Source of the DNA: Sphingomonas sp. LR60
GTDB taxonomy: Bacteria; Pseudomonadota; Alphaproteobacteria; Sphingomonadales; Sphingomonadaceae
DNA: 64,000 nucleotides
Assembly: GCF_036855935.1 (NCBI RefSeq)
Contig: NZ_JASPFK010000001.1
Span: forward strand, 531,501 to 595,500
Direction: 5' to 3'
In this document: positions 52,557 to 61,130 of the stretch, piece after piece
How the letters are laid out: every line of letters starts with the position of its first letter
Numbering within the stretch: the stretch's first letter is position 1
Translations under genes and position numbers: made by a program
The notes under the pieces: model-generated
Database searches by the model: none
What the model was told of the DNA's origin: nothing
The model's input: only the letters and a program-made list of their open reading frames with translations

Positions 52557-53039
52557 TTAATCAAGCAAAGAAAGAGGCAGTCGCGACGCCACGACTTCGC
52601 GCAGGACGAAGCCGCTTTCCATCTGTGTGACGCCGGGCAGCCGGGAAAGTTCGTCGCGATGAATATGCGCGAAATCGGCGAGGTCGCGCGCGCGGACGGT
52701 GATCAGATAATCGTAGCTGCCCGACATCAGGTCGCAGCGCACGACCGACGGGCTGGCGGCGATCGCCGTCTCGAATGCGTCGAGCACGTCGATGCGCTGG
52801 CTCTCCAGCGTCACCTTGATGTGCACCGTCGTCTCGCGGCCGAGCCGCGTCAGGTCGAGCCGGGCGGCATAGCCGGTGATGATCCCGGCCTCCTCCAGCG
52901 CGCGCTGTCGCCGGGCGACCGCGGTCGCCGAGCGGCCGATCGCTTCGGCGAGCGTGAAGGCGGTGGCGCGCGCATTGTCGAGCAACAGCGCGATCAGCCG
53001 GCGGTCGATTCGATCGGGAACGTAGCTTTTCTGCGTCAT
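52557..53039 (-). CDS. Lrp/AsnC-family regulator
   Basis: The 160-aa protein has an N-terminal HTH (DRRLIALLLDNARATAFTLAEAIGRSATAVARRQRALEEAG) and the RAM ligand domain (TVHIKVTLESQRIDVLDAFETAI, VVRCDLMSGSYDYLITVRARDLADF). It is divergent from ald with a 110-bp gap, the AldR/BkdR arrangement in which alanine sensing activates alanine dehydrogenase. That regulation is inferred. The start at 53039 (MTQKSYVPD) is preferred to 53075. Confidence 0.9.
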   Translation of the reverse strand: MTQKSYVPDRIDRRLIALLLDNARATAFTLAEAIGRSATAVARRQRALEEAGIITGYAARLDLTRLGRETTVHIKVTLESQRIDVLDAFETAIAASPSVVRCDLMSGSYDYLITVRARDLADFAHIHRDELSRLPGVTQMESGFVLREVVASRLPLSLLD

Positions 53040-53149
53040 GGCGCCGAACCATGCAGGAATTCGCCGCAAAGTCACCCCGGCCGCGTGCGGTTCGCCCGGT
53101 TTCGCCGTTCGGAACGTGCTACAGCGCCCATAAACAAGGAGACGGACCC

Positions 53150-54238
53150 ATGCGCATCGGCGTGCCCAAGGAAATCAAGAACCACGAATATCGTGTCGGC
53201 CTGACCCCGGGCGCGGTGCGCGAATATGTCGCGCATGGCCATGAGGTGATCGTGCAGACCGGCGCGGGCGCGGGGATCGCCGCCGATGACGACACCTATC
53301 GCGCCGCGGGTGCCGGGATCGTCGATACCGCCGAGGAAGTGTTCGCGGCCGCGCAGATGGTGGTGAAGGTCAAGGAGCCGCAGCCGAGCGAGTGGGTGCA
53401 GCTGCGCGACGACCAGATCCTGTTCACCTACCTCCATCTCGCCCCCGATCCAGAGCAGGCCAAGGGTCTGCAGGCGTCGGGCGTCACGGCAGTTGCCTAT
53501 GAGACGGTGGTCGACGGGCGCGGGCACCTGCCGCTCCTCGCGCCGATGAGCGAGGTCGCGGGGCGACTGTCGATCGAGGCGGCGGGCACCGCGCTGAAGG
53601 CGGTCAACGGCGGGCGCGGCGTGCTGATCGGTGGCGTACCGGGCGTGCAGCCGGCGCGGATCGTCGTGCTGGGCGGCGGTGTGGTCGGCACCCATGCGGC
53701 GCGGATGGCAGTCGGGCTTGGTGCGGAGGTGACGATCATCGATCGCTCGATCCCGCGGCTGCGCGAGCTGGACGAGCTGTTCCAGGGCCGGGTGCGGACG
53801 CGCGTGTCGACGCTGGAATCGATCGAGCACGAGATTTCGGAAGCCGACGCGGTGATCGGCGCGGTGCTGATCCCCGGTGCCTCGGCGCCGAAGCTGGTGA
53901 CGCGCCCGATGCTCAAGCTGATGAAGCCGCGCGCGGTGCTGGTCGACGTTGCCATCGATCAGGGTGGCTGCTTTGAGACTAGCCATGCCACCACCCATGC
54001 CGAGCCGACCTATGAGGTCGACGGCGTGATCCATTATTGCGTCGCCAACATGCCGGGTGCGGTGCCGCTGACGTCGAGCCATGCGCTTAACAATGCGACC
54101 TTGCCGTACGGGCTGGCGCTGGCGGATCGTGGCTATGCCGCGGCCGAGGCGGATGCCGGGTTGATGGAAGGCGTCAACGTGCGCGGCGGCAAGATCGTCA
54201 ACAAGGTGGTGGCCGAGGCGCTGGGCGTCGCGGGGTAA
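53150..54238 (+). CDS. ald: Alanine dehydrogenase
   Basis: The 362-aa protein opens MRIGVPKEIKNHEYRVGLTPG, the Ald/PNT signature. It has KVKEPQPSEW, TYLHLAPD, the NAD-binding VVLGGGVVGTHAARMAVGLGAEVTIID, and the active-site region VDVAIDQGGCFETSHATTH. It interconverts L-alanine and pyruvate with NAD. AAGGAG precedes ATG 53150. The divergent Lrp-type gene is its likely regulator. A short hairpin at 54246 follows. Confidence 0.96.
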   Translation: MRIGVPKEIKNHEYRVGLTPGAVREYVAHGHEVIVQTGAGAGIAADDDTYRAAGAGIVDTAEEVFAAAQMVVKVKEPQPSEWVQLRDDQILFTYLHLAPDPEQAKGLQASGVTAVAYETVVDGRGHLPLLAPMSEVAGRLSIEAAGTALKAVNGGRGVLIGGVPGVQPARIVVLGGGVVGTHAARMAVGLGAEVTIIDRSIPRLRELDELFQGRVRTRVSTLESIEHEISEADAVIGAVLIPGASAPKLVTRPMLKLMKPRAVLVDVAIDQGGCFETSHATTHAEPTYEVDGVIHYCVANMPGAVPLTSSHALNNATLPYGLALADRGYAAAEADAGLMEGVNVRGGKIVNKVVAEALGVAG

Positions 54239-54245
54239 ATACAAT

Positions 54246-54273
54246 CGTCGTCCCGGGCTCGACCCGGGACGAC
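54246..54273 (+). terminator. Hairpin after ald
   Basis: CGTCGTCCCGGG and CCCGGGACGACG pair perfectly around a 4-base loop, just after the ald stop. It shares its arm with the dispersed repeat at 25881. No T tract follows. Confidence 0.55.
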
Positions 54274-54308
54274 GGTAGGGGCAGCGTGTCAGCTGCTCCC
54301 GTAAGCGA

Positions 54309-54689
54309 TTATTTCTTTTTGCGTGCGCGCTTCGGGGCGGCGGCCGCGGCGGTGTCTTCTTCCTCGTCGTGTTCCTCTTCGCCCGCCTCGGTCAGCGCCT
54401 CGCCGAGCGACTTGAGCTTGTCCTGCGACTTCTCGGCCTTGTCGGCGATCTTGGTGGTCGCCGCGCCGAGCCGGTGGAGCAGCGCATGGACGCGATCGGC
54501 GTCGGGCTCGCTCTTCTCCAGCTGCTTGCGGAGCGAGCCGAGGTCGCGAAGGATCCCCTTGGCACCGGGCGTGTCGATGTCGGCGAGCGCAGCCTCCCAG
54601 TCTTCGATCATGTCGACGCCCTTGGCGGGCTTGGTTTCATCGAGTCCGCGATTGATCGCGTTCATGGTTCCGGCGAATTTCACGGCCAT
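54309..54689 (-). CDS. Hypothetical helical protein with acidic stretch and basic tail
   Basis: The 126-aa protein MAVKFAGTMNAINRGLDE... is mostly helical with coiled-coil-like charge (LRDLGSLRKQLEKSEPDADRVHALLHRLG, KIADKAEKSQDKLKSLGEALTEA). It then has an acidic run (EEEHDEEEDT) and ends PKRARKKK. The basic tail suggests nucleic-acid contact, but I do not recognise the family. GAGAGGAAG precedes ATG 54689. An FNR-like box lies upstream at 54755. Confidence 0.7.
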   Translation of the reverse strand: MAVKFAGTMNAINRGLDETKPAKGVDMIEDWEAALADIDTPGAKGILRDLGSLRKQLEKSEPDADRVHALLHRLGAATTKIADKAEKSQDKLKSLGEALTEAGEEEHDEEEDTAAAAAPKRARKKK

Positions 54690-54754
54690 CAGCTGCTTCC
54701 TCTCGTGGGAGAAAAGTCCCGGGCGGCGAACGAGGGGCCGTTGCACTTGGGTCC

Positions 54755-54768
54755 GTGATGCAGATCAA
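54755..54768. promoter_or_regulatory. FNR/FixK-like box
   Basis: GTGAT-gcag-ATCAA is one base from ATTGA-type symmetry (TTGAT-N4-ATCAC on the minus strand). It is about 73 bases upstream of the minus-strand gene starting at 54689. No clear -10 is visible. Confidence 0.4.
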
Positions 54769-54927
54769 GTTGAAAGATAAAGGTTCATCTGTCGGATGTG
54801 TCACTATCATTTCGGTTCGGTGACGACGGCCGTCACTCAATCGTCGTCATGGTGACACCTCACCGTCGCACAAGGGTCGCGGTCCCCGGGCCCGGTCGGG
54901 GCTCTTCAGCGAAGGTAAGCGGCGGGA

Positions 54928-55572
54928 ATGACAGCGACGATGACAACGGCCGGCGTGGCGCTGGCCTATGATCGGTGGGCGCCGGTGTACGATCTGGTGT
55001 TCGGCCCGGTGTTCAGACAGGGACGTGCCGCCGCGATCCGTGCCGCCGACCAGATCGGCGGGCGCATTCTGGAGGTCGGGGTGGGCACCGGCATCTCGTT
55101 GCCGCATTATGCCGCGACCAGCCGCGTGACTGGCGTCGATATCTCCGAGGACATGCTCGACAAGGCGCGCGCCCGCACGAGGCGGCTGAACCTGGCCAAT
55201 GTCGATGCGATCCGCGTCGCCGATGCCGAGGCGCTGGATTATCCGGACGAATCCTTCGACGTCGTCGTCGCGCAATATGTCGTGAGCGCGGTCGCCAATC
55301 CGCGGCGTGCGTTGGATGAATTCGCGCGCGTATGTCGGCCGGGCGGCGAGATCGTCATCACCACGCGCGTCGGCGCCGAACAGGGGCTGCGCGGCGGGAT
55401 CGAACGCGCGCTGATGCCGATCACCAAACGGCTCGGCTTCCGCACCGACTTTCCCTTCGCGCTCTACACCGACTGGATCGCGACGCGCAGCGACGTGTCG
55501 CTGACCGAGCGGCGCGCGATCCCGCCGTTCGGACATTTCTCGCTGGTCCGCATCGCCAAGGAGAAGGCATGA
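54928..55572 (+). CDS. pmtA: PmtA-type phospholipid N-methyltransferase
   Basis: The 214-aa protein has AYDRWAPVYDLVFGPVFRQGR, the SAM motif GGRILEVGVGTGISLPHY, GVDISEDMLDKARAR and FDVVVAQYVVSAVANPRRALDEF, typical of the alphaproteobacterial PmtA that turns phosphatidylethanolamine into phosphatidylcholine. Membrane association would be peripheral. Its stop overlaps the next gene (ATGA). psd and another lipid-region gene lie just downstream, which supports a lipid role. Confidence 0.85.
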   Translation: MTATMTTAGVALAYDRWAPVYDLVFGPVFRQGRAAAIRAADQIGGRILEVGVGTGISLPHYAATSRVTGVDISEDMLDKARARTRRLNLANVDAIRVADAEALDYPDESFDVVVAQYVVSAVANPRRALDEFARVCRPGGEIVITTRVGAEQGLRGGIERALMPITKRLGFRTDFPFALYTDWIATRSDVSLTERRAIPPFGHFSLVRIAKEKA

Positions 55573-56216
55573 TGCCGTGGCTTCGCAAGCTCCGTTTCGA
55601 AGATGAGCAAGGCAATCCGGGGTTCCGCGCGCAATTGAAGGAGCAGCGCTGGGACGATCATCGTTATTATCACCACGACCTGATCAACCAGAGCCTGCAT
55701 TTCGTCAGCGCCTGCACGTTCATCACGGCTTATGCCTTGCTGTTCGTCGATGCCGCGCTGGCGAGCCTGCTGGCCTGGGGTGTCGCGATGACCAGCCGGC
55801 AGGCGGGGCATTTCTTCTTCGAGCCGAAAGACTATGACGAAGAGAATGGCGTCAGCCACGACTACAAGGAAGAGGTGAAGGTCGGCTATAACCTGATGCG
55901 CAAATACGTGCTGATGGGGTTGTGGCTCGCGATCCCGGTGGTGCTGGCGCTGTCGCCGACGTTGTTCGGTGTGCTGGAGCGGCCCGACGGGGCAATGGCC
56001 TTCCTGCGTCATGTCGGGTTCGGGTGGCTGTTCTTCGGGATCGCGGCGATCTTGTTCCGCGTCGGGCAATTGTGGATCGAGCGCGATCTGGAAACCGGGA
56101 TCGTCTGGGCGACCAAGATCGTCACCGATCCGTTCAGCGACTTCCGCCTGTACCGCAGCGCGCCGGCGCGGTTGATCAAGCACGGGCGGACCGACGACAC
56201 CCACGCGGCGGCGTGA
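55569..56216 (+). CDS. Hypothetical membrane protein co-transcribed with pmtA
   Basis: The 215-aa protein has about four membrane helices (VSACTFITAYALLFVDAALASLLAWG, YVLMGLWLAIPVVLALSPTLFGVL, GFGWLFFGIAAILFRVGQLWI). A His-rich start (RWDDHRYYHHDLINQSLHFVSA) and RQAGHFFFEPKDYDEENGVSHDYKEEVKVGYNL recall di-iron lipid hydroxylases, but the full His-box set is not visible. Start ATG 55569 overlaps pmtA. It probably modifies or helps produce a lipid. Confidence 0.7.
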   Translation: MMPWLRKLRFEDEQGNPGFRAQLKEQRWDDHRYYHHDLINQSLHFVSACTFITAYALLFVDAALASLLAWGVAMTSRQAGHFFFEPKDYDEENGVSHDYKEEVKVGYNLMRKYVLMGLWLAIPVVLALSPTLFGVLERPDGAMAFLRHVGFGWLFFGIAAILFRVGQLWIERDLETGIVWATKIVTDPFSDFRLYRSAPARLIKHGRTDDTHAAA

Positions 56217-56264
56217 AGGCCGGGGCGGGGCGGAGTTTCGTCTGCCACCCGCCCTCTTCGTCAT

Positions 56265-56425
56265 CCCCGCCTCTTCGTCATCCCCGCCTTCTCCGTCATC
56301 CCCCCGAAGGCGGGGATCCAGATGCGCGGTGGTTGGTGAGGATCGGGACGGTGCTGGCCACCGGCTCGATTGAGCCGTGACGACATGGGTTCTGGATCCC
56401 CGCCTGCGCGGGATGACGATGGTGG
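56265..56425. repeat. Cluster of dispersed repeats
   Basis: CGTCATCCCCGCC is repeated three times in tandem with short spacers (about 56256-56300). A longer hairpin arm GGCGGGGATCCAG (56312 on) has its partner CTGGATCCCCGCCTGCGCGG at 56393-56412. They fill the gap before the convergent aminotransferase gene. Confidence 0.65.
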
Positions 56426-56460
56426 AAGGCGGACGATGGTGCTGGGCCGGGTCTTCCTAT

Positions 56461-58119
56461 TCACCCATCCCGCACCCGCACCGCCAGCGACTCCTTCAAC
56501 GCCTGTCGCTTCAGCTGCTTGTTGCTCACGACCGGTCCGTCCCACCAGCCGTCCGCCAGCATCGCCGTGCCCGCCGCGACGATCCGTGCCGCAATCTGCT
56601 CGAACAGGGTGTCGTCGATATCGAGGCTGAAGATCAGCCGTCCGGTGCCGACCCACGATAGCGCCAGCCCCTCGGCGCGGAGGTAATATTGCAGCATCCA
56701 ATTGTAGCGCGACGGGCGGGTGTAGAGGATCGTCCACACCGTCTCGAGATGCGCAATCGACAGCGGCAATTCCACCTCCGCGAGCAAAGCATTGAGCCGG
56801 GCGGCGCGCGTGCTCCAGCGTTCGGTCATGCCGTCGTACAGCGCGGCGACCTCCGGCGTGTCGAGCCGGCGCAGGAAGGCGTCGGTCGCGGCCATCACAT
56901 ACGGATGCGCGTTGAACGTTCCGCGCGCGAAGCAGATGTCGACCGGGCGATCGTCGCGCCAGCGCTTCATCAGCGCCGCGCGTCCGGTCAGCACGCCGAT
57001 CGGCAGCCCGCCGCCCAGCGTCTTGCCCCATACGATCATGTCGGCGTCGATGCCCCATGCGCGCGCGACGCTGCCCGGCGCGAGGCGGAAGCCCATGAAC
57101 ACTTCGTCGACGATCAGCACGATGCCGTTCGCGCGGCACGTCTCGGCCAGGCGACGCAGCCACGCGACATAGGCGGGCAGGTCGGCGCCCGCGCTACGCG
57201 CGCTGTCGACCAACTGGCTGTCCGATGGCGCGCCGCCATTGGGGTGGAGCGCCTGCAAGGGATTGACCAAGACGCAAGCGATGTCCTTGCGCCGGGCGAG
57301 CACCGCCAGCGTCTGTTCGGACTGATCGGCGAGCGTCAGCGTATGGTCGGCGGGGACGGGGTTGCCGATGCCGGGCTGCACCTCGCCCCACCAGCCGTGA
57401 TACGCGCCCGCGAACCGCACCAACCGGCGCTTGCCGGTGTGATAGCGCGCCAGCCGCACCGCCTGCATCACCGCCTCGGTGCCCGACATGTGGAACGACA
57501 CTTCGTCGAGCCCCGACAGCGCACACAGCCGGCGGACGTTGTCGGCGACGATCGGGTGATAGCTGCCCAGCACCCCGCCGAGCGGCTCCGCCACGGCGAG
57601 CGCCTCGCGCATCGTCGCTTTGTAGAAGTCGTTGCCGAACAGATTGACGCCGTAGCTGCCGGTCAGGTCGATGAAGGTATTGCCGTCGAGATCGGTCAGC
57701 CATGGTCCATCCGAGCGCGCCATGAACGCACCGACCGGCAGATGTTCGCGCACCGTCGCCGCGAACGGGAAGGGCACCCGGTAGCGGCCGGTGAATTGCA
57801 GATCGGACAGGCCCTCGCGCGTTTCGGCAGTCAGGGCGAGCGTCTTCGGAAAGCGTTCGGCATAGCGCGCCGCGAGTCGCTCGAACCCGGCGCGGCGGCG
57901 CGCGGCGACGCCGGCGTCACAGGCATCGGCGCGAAAGAAGCGGTCCTCGACATGCGCGTAATAAGGGATGTGCCCGGCAATGCGCTTGGCCATGCGGACG
58001 TGCCCGCCGGGGCCGGGGTGCTTGGCGCGCGACAGCGCGAGCCGCTCGCGGCCCTTGGTCGTGGCGAACAACGTACCGGCGACGAGCCCGGCGACGACGG
58101 CGAGGGTCTTTTTCTCCAT
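56461..58119 (-). CDS. Class III aminotransferase, GSA-aminomutase-like, with N-terminal membrane anchor
   Basis: The 552-aa protein is a PLP enzyme of the glutamate-1-semialdehyde aminomutase branch: LTDLDGNTFIDLTGSYGVNLFG, HMSGTEAVMQAVRLAR, FAGAYHGWWGEVQPG, IVDEVFMGFRLAPG and the PLP-lysine motif IVWGKTLGGGLPIG. An extra 100-residue start contains one hydrophobic helix (LAVVAGLVAGTLFATTKG), suggesting anchoring at the membrane. True HemL is about 430 aa and not anchored, so a different, possibly lipid- or exopolysaccharide-related substrate is likely. It is divergent from psd by 38 bp. Confidence 0.82.
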   Translation of the reverse strand: MEKKTLAVVAGLVAGTLFATTKGRERLALSRAKHPGPGGHVRMAKRIAGHIPYYAHVEDRFFRADACDAGVAARRRAGFERLAARYAERFPKTLALTAETREGLSDLQFTGRYRVPFPFAATVREHLPVGAFMARSDGPWLTDLDGNTFIDLTGSYGVNLFGNDFYKATMREALAVAEPLGGVLGSYHPIVADNVRRLCALSGLDEVSFHMSGTEAVMQAVRLARYHTGKRRLVRFAGAYHGWWGEVQPGIGNPVPADHTLTLADQSEQTLAVLARRKDIACVLVNPLQALHPNGGAPSDSQLVDSARSAGADLPAYVAWLRRLAETCRANGIVLIVDEVFMGFRLAPGSVARAWGIDADMIVWGKTLGGGLPIGVLTGRAALMKRWRDDRPVDICFARGTFNAHPYVMAATDAFLRRLDTPEVAALYDGMTERWSTRAARLNALLAEVELPLSIAHLETVWTILYTRPSRYNWMLQYYLRAEGLALSWVGTGRLIFSLDIDDTLFEQIAARIVAAGTAMLADGWWDGPVVSNKQLKRQALKESLAVRVRDG

Positions 58120-58157
58120 GGCGCCACTACGCGCGCCGCGATGACGCAGGTGTGACA

Positions 58158-59012
58158 ATGCGAACCGGACTGATGCGCGTATTGATGCAGGAAGACCTGA
58201 ATTTCCTGCTGACCAACCGCTTGCCGCGGCGCTGGGCGACGAAAATGGTGGGGCGGATCGCGGCGGTCGAGCATCCGTTGGTGGCGAAGCCGGCGCTGGC
58301 GGCGTGGCGGTTCTTTTGCGACGTCGACCTGCGCGATGCCGAGACGACGCGCTTCGCGAGCTTGCGTGAGGGGTTCATCCGGCGGCTGCGCGCCGGGGCG
58401 CGCGTGTTCGCACAAGGCGATGGTGTGGTGGCGAGCCCATGCGACGCGATCGTCGGCGCGCATGGCCGGGTCGAGAACGGGCAACTCTATCAGGTGAAGG
58501 GTTTTCCCTATCGGCTCGACGAACTGGTGCCCGATGCGGCGCTGGCGGCGCGGTTCGCGGACGGCTGGTTCGTGACACTGCGGCTGACCGCGGGGATGTA
58601 CCACCGCTTCCATGCGCCCGCCGACCTGACGGTCGAGGCGGTGACCTATCAGTCGGGCGATTGCTGGAACGTCAATCCGATCGCGCTGCGCCGGGTCGAG
58701 CGCTTGTTCTGCCGCAACGAGCGCGCGGTGATCGAAGCGCGCGGGTCAGGCGGGCGCGCGCTGTTGCTGGTGCCGGTCGCGGCGATCCTGGTGGCGAGCA
58801 TCCGGCTGACCTTCCTCGATACCGAGCGGACGTTGCGCGAGCAGGGACCGGGCCGGCGGGCGTGCGACGTGGCGGTCGAGAAGGGAGCGGAGATGGGGTG
58901 GTTCGAGCATGGCTCGACGATCGTGCTGTTCCTGCCCGGTGAGGCGCGGTTGCGCGAGGGGTTGCGCGAGGGGCAGGCGATCCGCGCGGGGGAAGCGATC
59001 GCGGATTGGTGA
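58158..59012 (+). CDS. psd: Phosphatidylserine decarboxylase-type protein
   Basis: The 284-aa protein follows Psd: MQEDLNFLLTNRLPRRWATKMVG, REGFIRRLRAGARVFA, VVASPCDAIVGAHG, AGMYHRFHAPADLTV and the pyruvoyl-forming site GWFEHGSTIVLFLP, where the chain cuts itself before Ser (GST). It makes phosphatidylethanolamine at the inner membrane, the substrate of nearby pmtA. ATG 58158 is chosen. Relation to archaetidylserine decarboxylases cannot be excluded. Confidence 0.88.
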   Translation: MRTGLMRVLMQEDLNFLLTNRLPRRWATKMVGRIAAVEHPLVAKPALAAWRFFCDVDLRDAETTRFASLREGFIRRLRAGARVFAQGDGVVASPCDAIVGAHGRVENGQLYQVKGFPYRLDELVPDAALAARFADGWFVTLRLTAGMYHRFHAPADLTVEAVTYQSGDCWNVNPIALRRVERLFCRNERAVIEARGSGGRALLLVPVAAILVASIRLTFLDTERTLREQGPGRRACDVAVEKGAEMGWFEHGSTIVLFLPGEARLREGLREGQAIRAGEAIADW

Positions 59013-59021
59013 ATGACGGCG

Positions 59022-60347
59022 CTAGGCCGCCGGCAAGGTCAGCGTCACCAGAAGGCCGTGCGGCGCCTTCTCCGCCAGTATTATCGCGCCGCCATAAAGC
59101 GCCGCCAGTTCCGCGACGATCGGCAGCCCGAAGCCGTGGCCGTCACCGCGCTCGTCGAGCCGCGTGCCGGGTTGCAGCACCTGCGCGCGGGCCGCGGCGG
59201 GGATGCCGGGGCCGTCGTCGGCGATCGTCACCGTGACGTTGCGCCCGTCGCGACGCGCGGCCACGTCGATCCGCGACGCGGCATGGCGCGCGGCATTGTC
59301 GAGCAAATTGCCGAGCAGTTCGTCGAGGTCCTGCGCATCGACCGCGACCGCGATGTCGTCCGCGATTGCGCGGACGATCGTCAGCGGCGGACCGTCGTGA
59401 AGCCGCTCCACCACCGCCGCGATATCCGCGACCGCGGGGGCAAGCGTGGTGGCGACACGGCGGTTGACCGCGGCGGCACGCGCGCGGGCGAGATGGTGGC
59501 GGATCGTGCGATCGATCCGCGCGACGGTGGCGGCGAGGCGCGGCTGGTCGCGAAGCTCGATCGCCAGTGCGGCGACCGGAGTCTTGAGCGCATGGGCGAG
59601 ATTGGCGGCCGAGGCGCGGGCGGTGGCCAACGCGCTGGCATTGTCCCCCGTCAGTGCGTTGAGTTCGCTGGCAAGGGGGGCGAGTTCGGCGGGCTGGTCG
59701 TCGTCGACCCGGTCGCGCGCGCCGGTGCGGATCGCCGCGACCTGATCGCGCAATCGGCGCAGCGGACGCAGCGCAACGCGCAGCTGGATCAGCAATGCGC
59801 CGGTAAGCAACGCCGCGACGCCCGCAAGCGCCATCAGCAACGGCGCGAGCGCTCCCTCGATCGGCCGCGCGATCACGGCGCGCGGCGCGGCGGCGGTCAA
59901 CGTCACCGCGCCGCGGCGGGTGGTGAGCGTGATCGTCCGCGCGTGGAGCGCACCGCCGTTCGCGCCCTTCGCCTCGGCCGGATGCGGGCCCGGCGGTGCG
60001 GGCGGGGCGGGTGGTGCCGGAGGTGCGAGCGGACCCGCGGGTGGCGCGGGGATATCGGCGGCGCCGATCGCGCCGTCCGGTCCCTTGATCTGCCACTGCC
60101 AGCCGGGATCGCTGCCGAACGCGGCGACTCGCTGCGTCAGCCGTGCCCGATCGACGCGCCCCTCACCGTCGACCACCGAGGCGAGCACCAGCAATTGCGC
60201 ATCGAGCCGTCGGTCCAGCCCCTCGGCCACGAACCGCCCGAGCAGCCCGGCCATCACCGCCCCTGCCAGCACCAGCGCCAGCACGGTCGCCAGCGCCGAC
60301 ACGAGCAGCATCCGCGCCTGCAACGATCGCGGCATCAGCCGGGTCAT
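59022..60347 (-). CDS. Sensor histidine kinase with Pro-rich periplasmic loop
   Basis: The 441-aa protein has two membrane helices (LLVSALATVLALVLAGAVMAGLL and APLLMALAGVAALLTGALLIQL). Between them is a periplasmic part with a run of APP units (AGPLAPPAPPAPPAPPGPHP), then HAMP, the H-box NLAHALKTPVAALAIEL, N-box LLDNAARHA and G-boxes IADDGPGIP, GHGFGLPIV. It is a PhoQ/QseC-like kinase that pairs with the upstream OmpR-type regulator; ATG 60347 overlaps its stop (ATGA). The signal is unknown. Confidence 0.92.
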   Translation of the reverse strand: MTRLMPRSLQARMLLVSALATVLALVLAGAVMAGLLGRFVAEGLDRRLDAQLLVLASVVDGEGRVDRARLTQRVAAFGSDPGWQWQIKGPDGAIGAADIPAPPAGPLAPPAPPAPPAPPGPHPAEAKGANGGALHARTITLTTRRGAVTLTAAAPRAVIARPIEGALAPLLMALAGVAALLTGALLIQLRVALRPLRRLRDQVAAIRTGARDRVDDDQPAELAPLASELNALTGDNASALATARASAANLAHALKTPVAALAIELRDQPRLAATVARIDRTIRHHLARARAAAVNRRVATTLAPAVADIAAVVERLHDGPPLTIVRAIADDIAVAVDAQDLDELLGNLLDNAARHAASRIDVAARRDGRNVTVTIADDGPGIPAAARAQVLQPGTRLDERGDGHGFGLPIVAELAALYGGAIILAEKAPHGLLVTLTLPAA

Positions 60348-61006
60348 GCCGGGCACACCAGCCGATAGCCGCGTCCACGCACTGTCTCGATCATCGTCGC
60401 ACCGATCTTCTTGCGCAGCCGCCCGACGATCACCTCCAGACTGTTCGAATCGACATCGGCATCGCCTTCGTAGACGCGCTCGAGCAGGTCGAGCCGCTCG
60501 ATCACCGCGTTACGATGGAGCATCAGCTGCGACAGCACGCGCCATTCGAACGCGGTCAGCTTGAGCGGGAGGCCGTCACGTTCGAACACGCCGGTCTGCG
60601 CATCGAACGACAATGGGCCACATGCCACCAGCGCCTGCGCATGGCCCGCCGCGCGGCGCACCAGCGCGCGGAGGCGCATCACCAGTTCTTCCACCCGGAA
60701 CGGTTTGACGAGAAAGTCGTCCGCGCCAGCCTTGAACCCGGCGACCTTGTCGGACCAGCCGTCACGAGCGGTGAGGATCAGCACCGGCAGATCGCGGTTC
60801 GCATCACGCCATGCCTTGAGCACCGAAATGCCGTCGCGCCCCGGCAGCCCGAGATCGAGCACCGCCGCGTCGAACCGCTCGGTTTCGCCGAGGTGCGCGG
60901 CGTCGATGCCATCGGCGGCGAGGTCGACGGCGAAATTTTCCTCACGCAGTGCGCGCGCGATCGCGGGTCCGAGATCACGGTCGTCCTCGACCAGCAGGAT
61001 ACGCAT
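60344..61006 (-). CDS. OmpR-family response regulator
   Basis: The 220-aa protein has a receiver with Asp51 (AVLDLGLPGRDG) and Lys in DDFLVKPF, and a winged-helix DNA-binding domain (LTAFEWRVLSQLMLHRNAVI, VIVGRLRKKIGATMIETVRGRGYRL). It is the partner of the overlapping kinase gene. The palindrome CTGAAC-N6-GTTCAG upstream (61056-61073) is its candidate target and would control both directions. Confidence 0.94.
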   Translation of the reverse strand: MRILLVEDDRDLGPAIARALREENFAVDLAADGIDAAHLGETERFDAAVLDLGLPGRDGISVLKAWRDANRDLPVLILTARDGWSDKVAGFKAGADDFLVKPFRVEELVMRLRALVRRAAGHAQALVACGPLSFDAQTGVFERDGLPLKLTAFEWRVLSQLMLHRNAVIERLDLLERVYEGDADVDSNSLEVIVGRLRKKIGATMIETVRGRGYRLVCPA

Positions 61007-61055
61007 CTTGCCCCTTCCTTCCCCGCCCGCCCTATGCCGATCGCTTAAACCGAAA

Positions 61056-61073
61056 CTGAACGATCCGGTTCAG
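61056..61073. promoter_or_regulatory. Palindromic response-regulator operator candidate
   Basis: CTGAAC-gatccg-GTTCAG is a perfect 6-6-6 inverted repeat. It lies midway between the minus-strand regulator start (61006) and the plus-strand gene at 61131. Control by the OmpR-type protein is inferred. Confidence 0.6.
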
Positions 61074-61130
61074 CGCGGGTGGCAGGCACCACGCCTAAAC
61101 ATCGCTCATCAACCCGAAGAGGAGTGAGTG

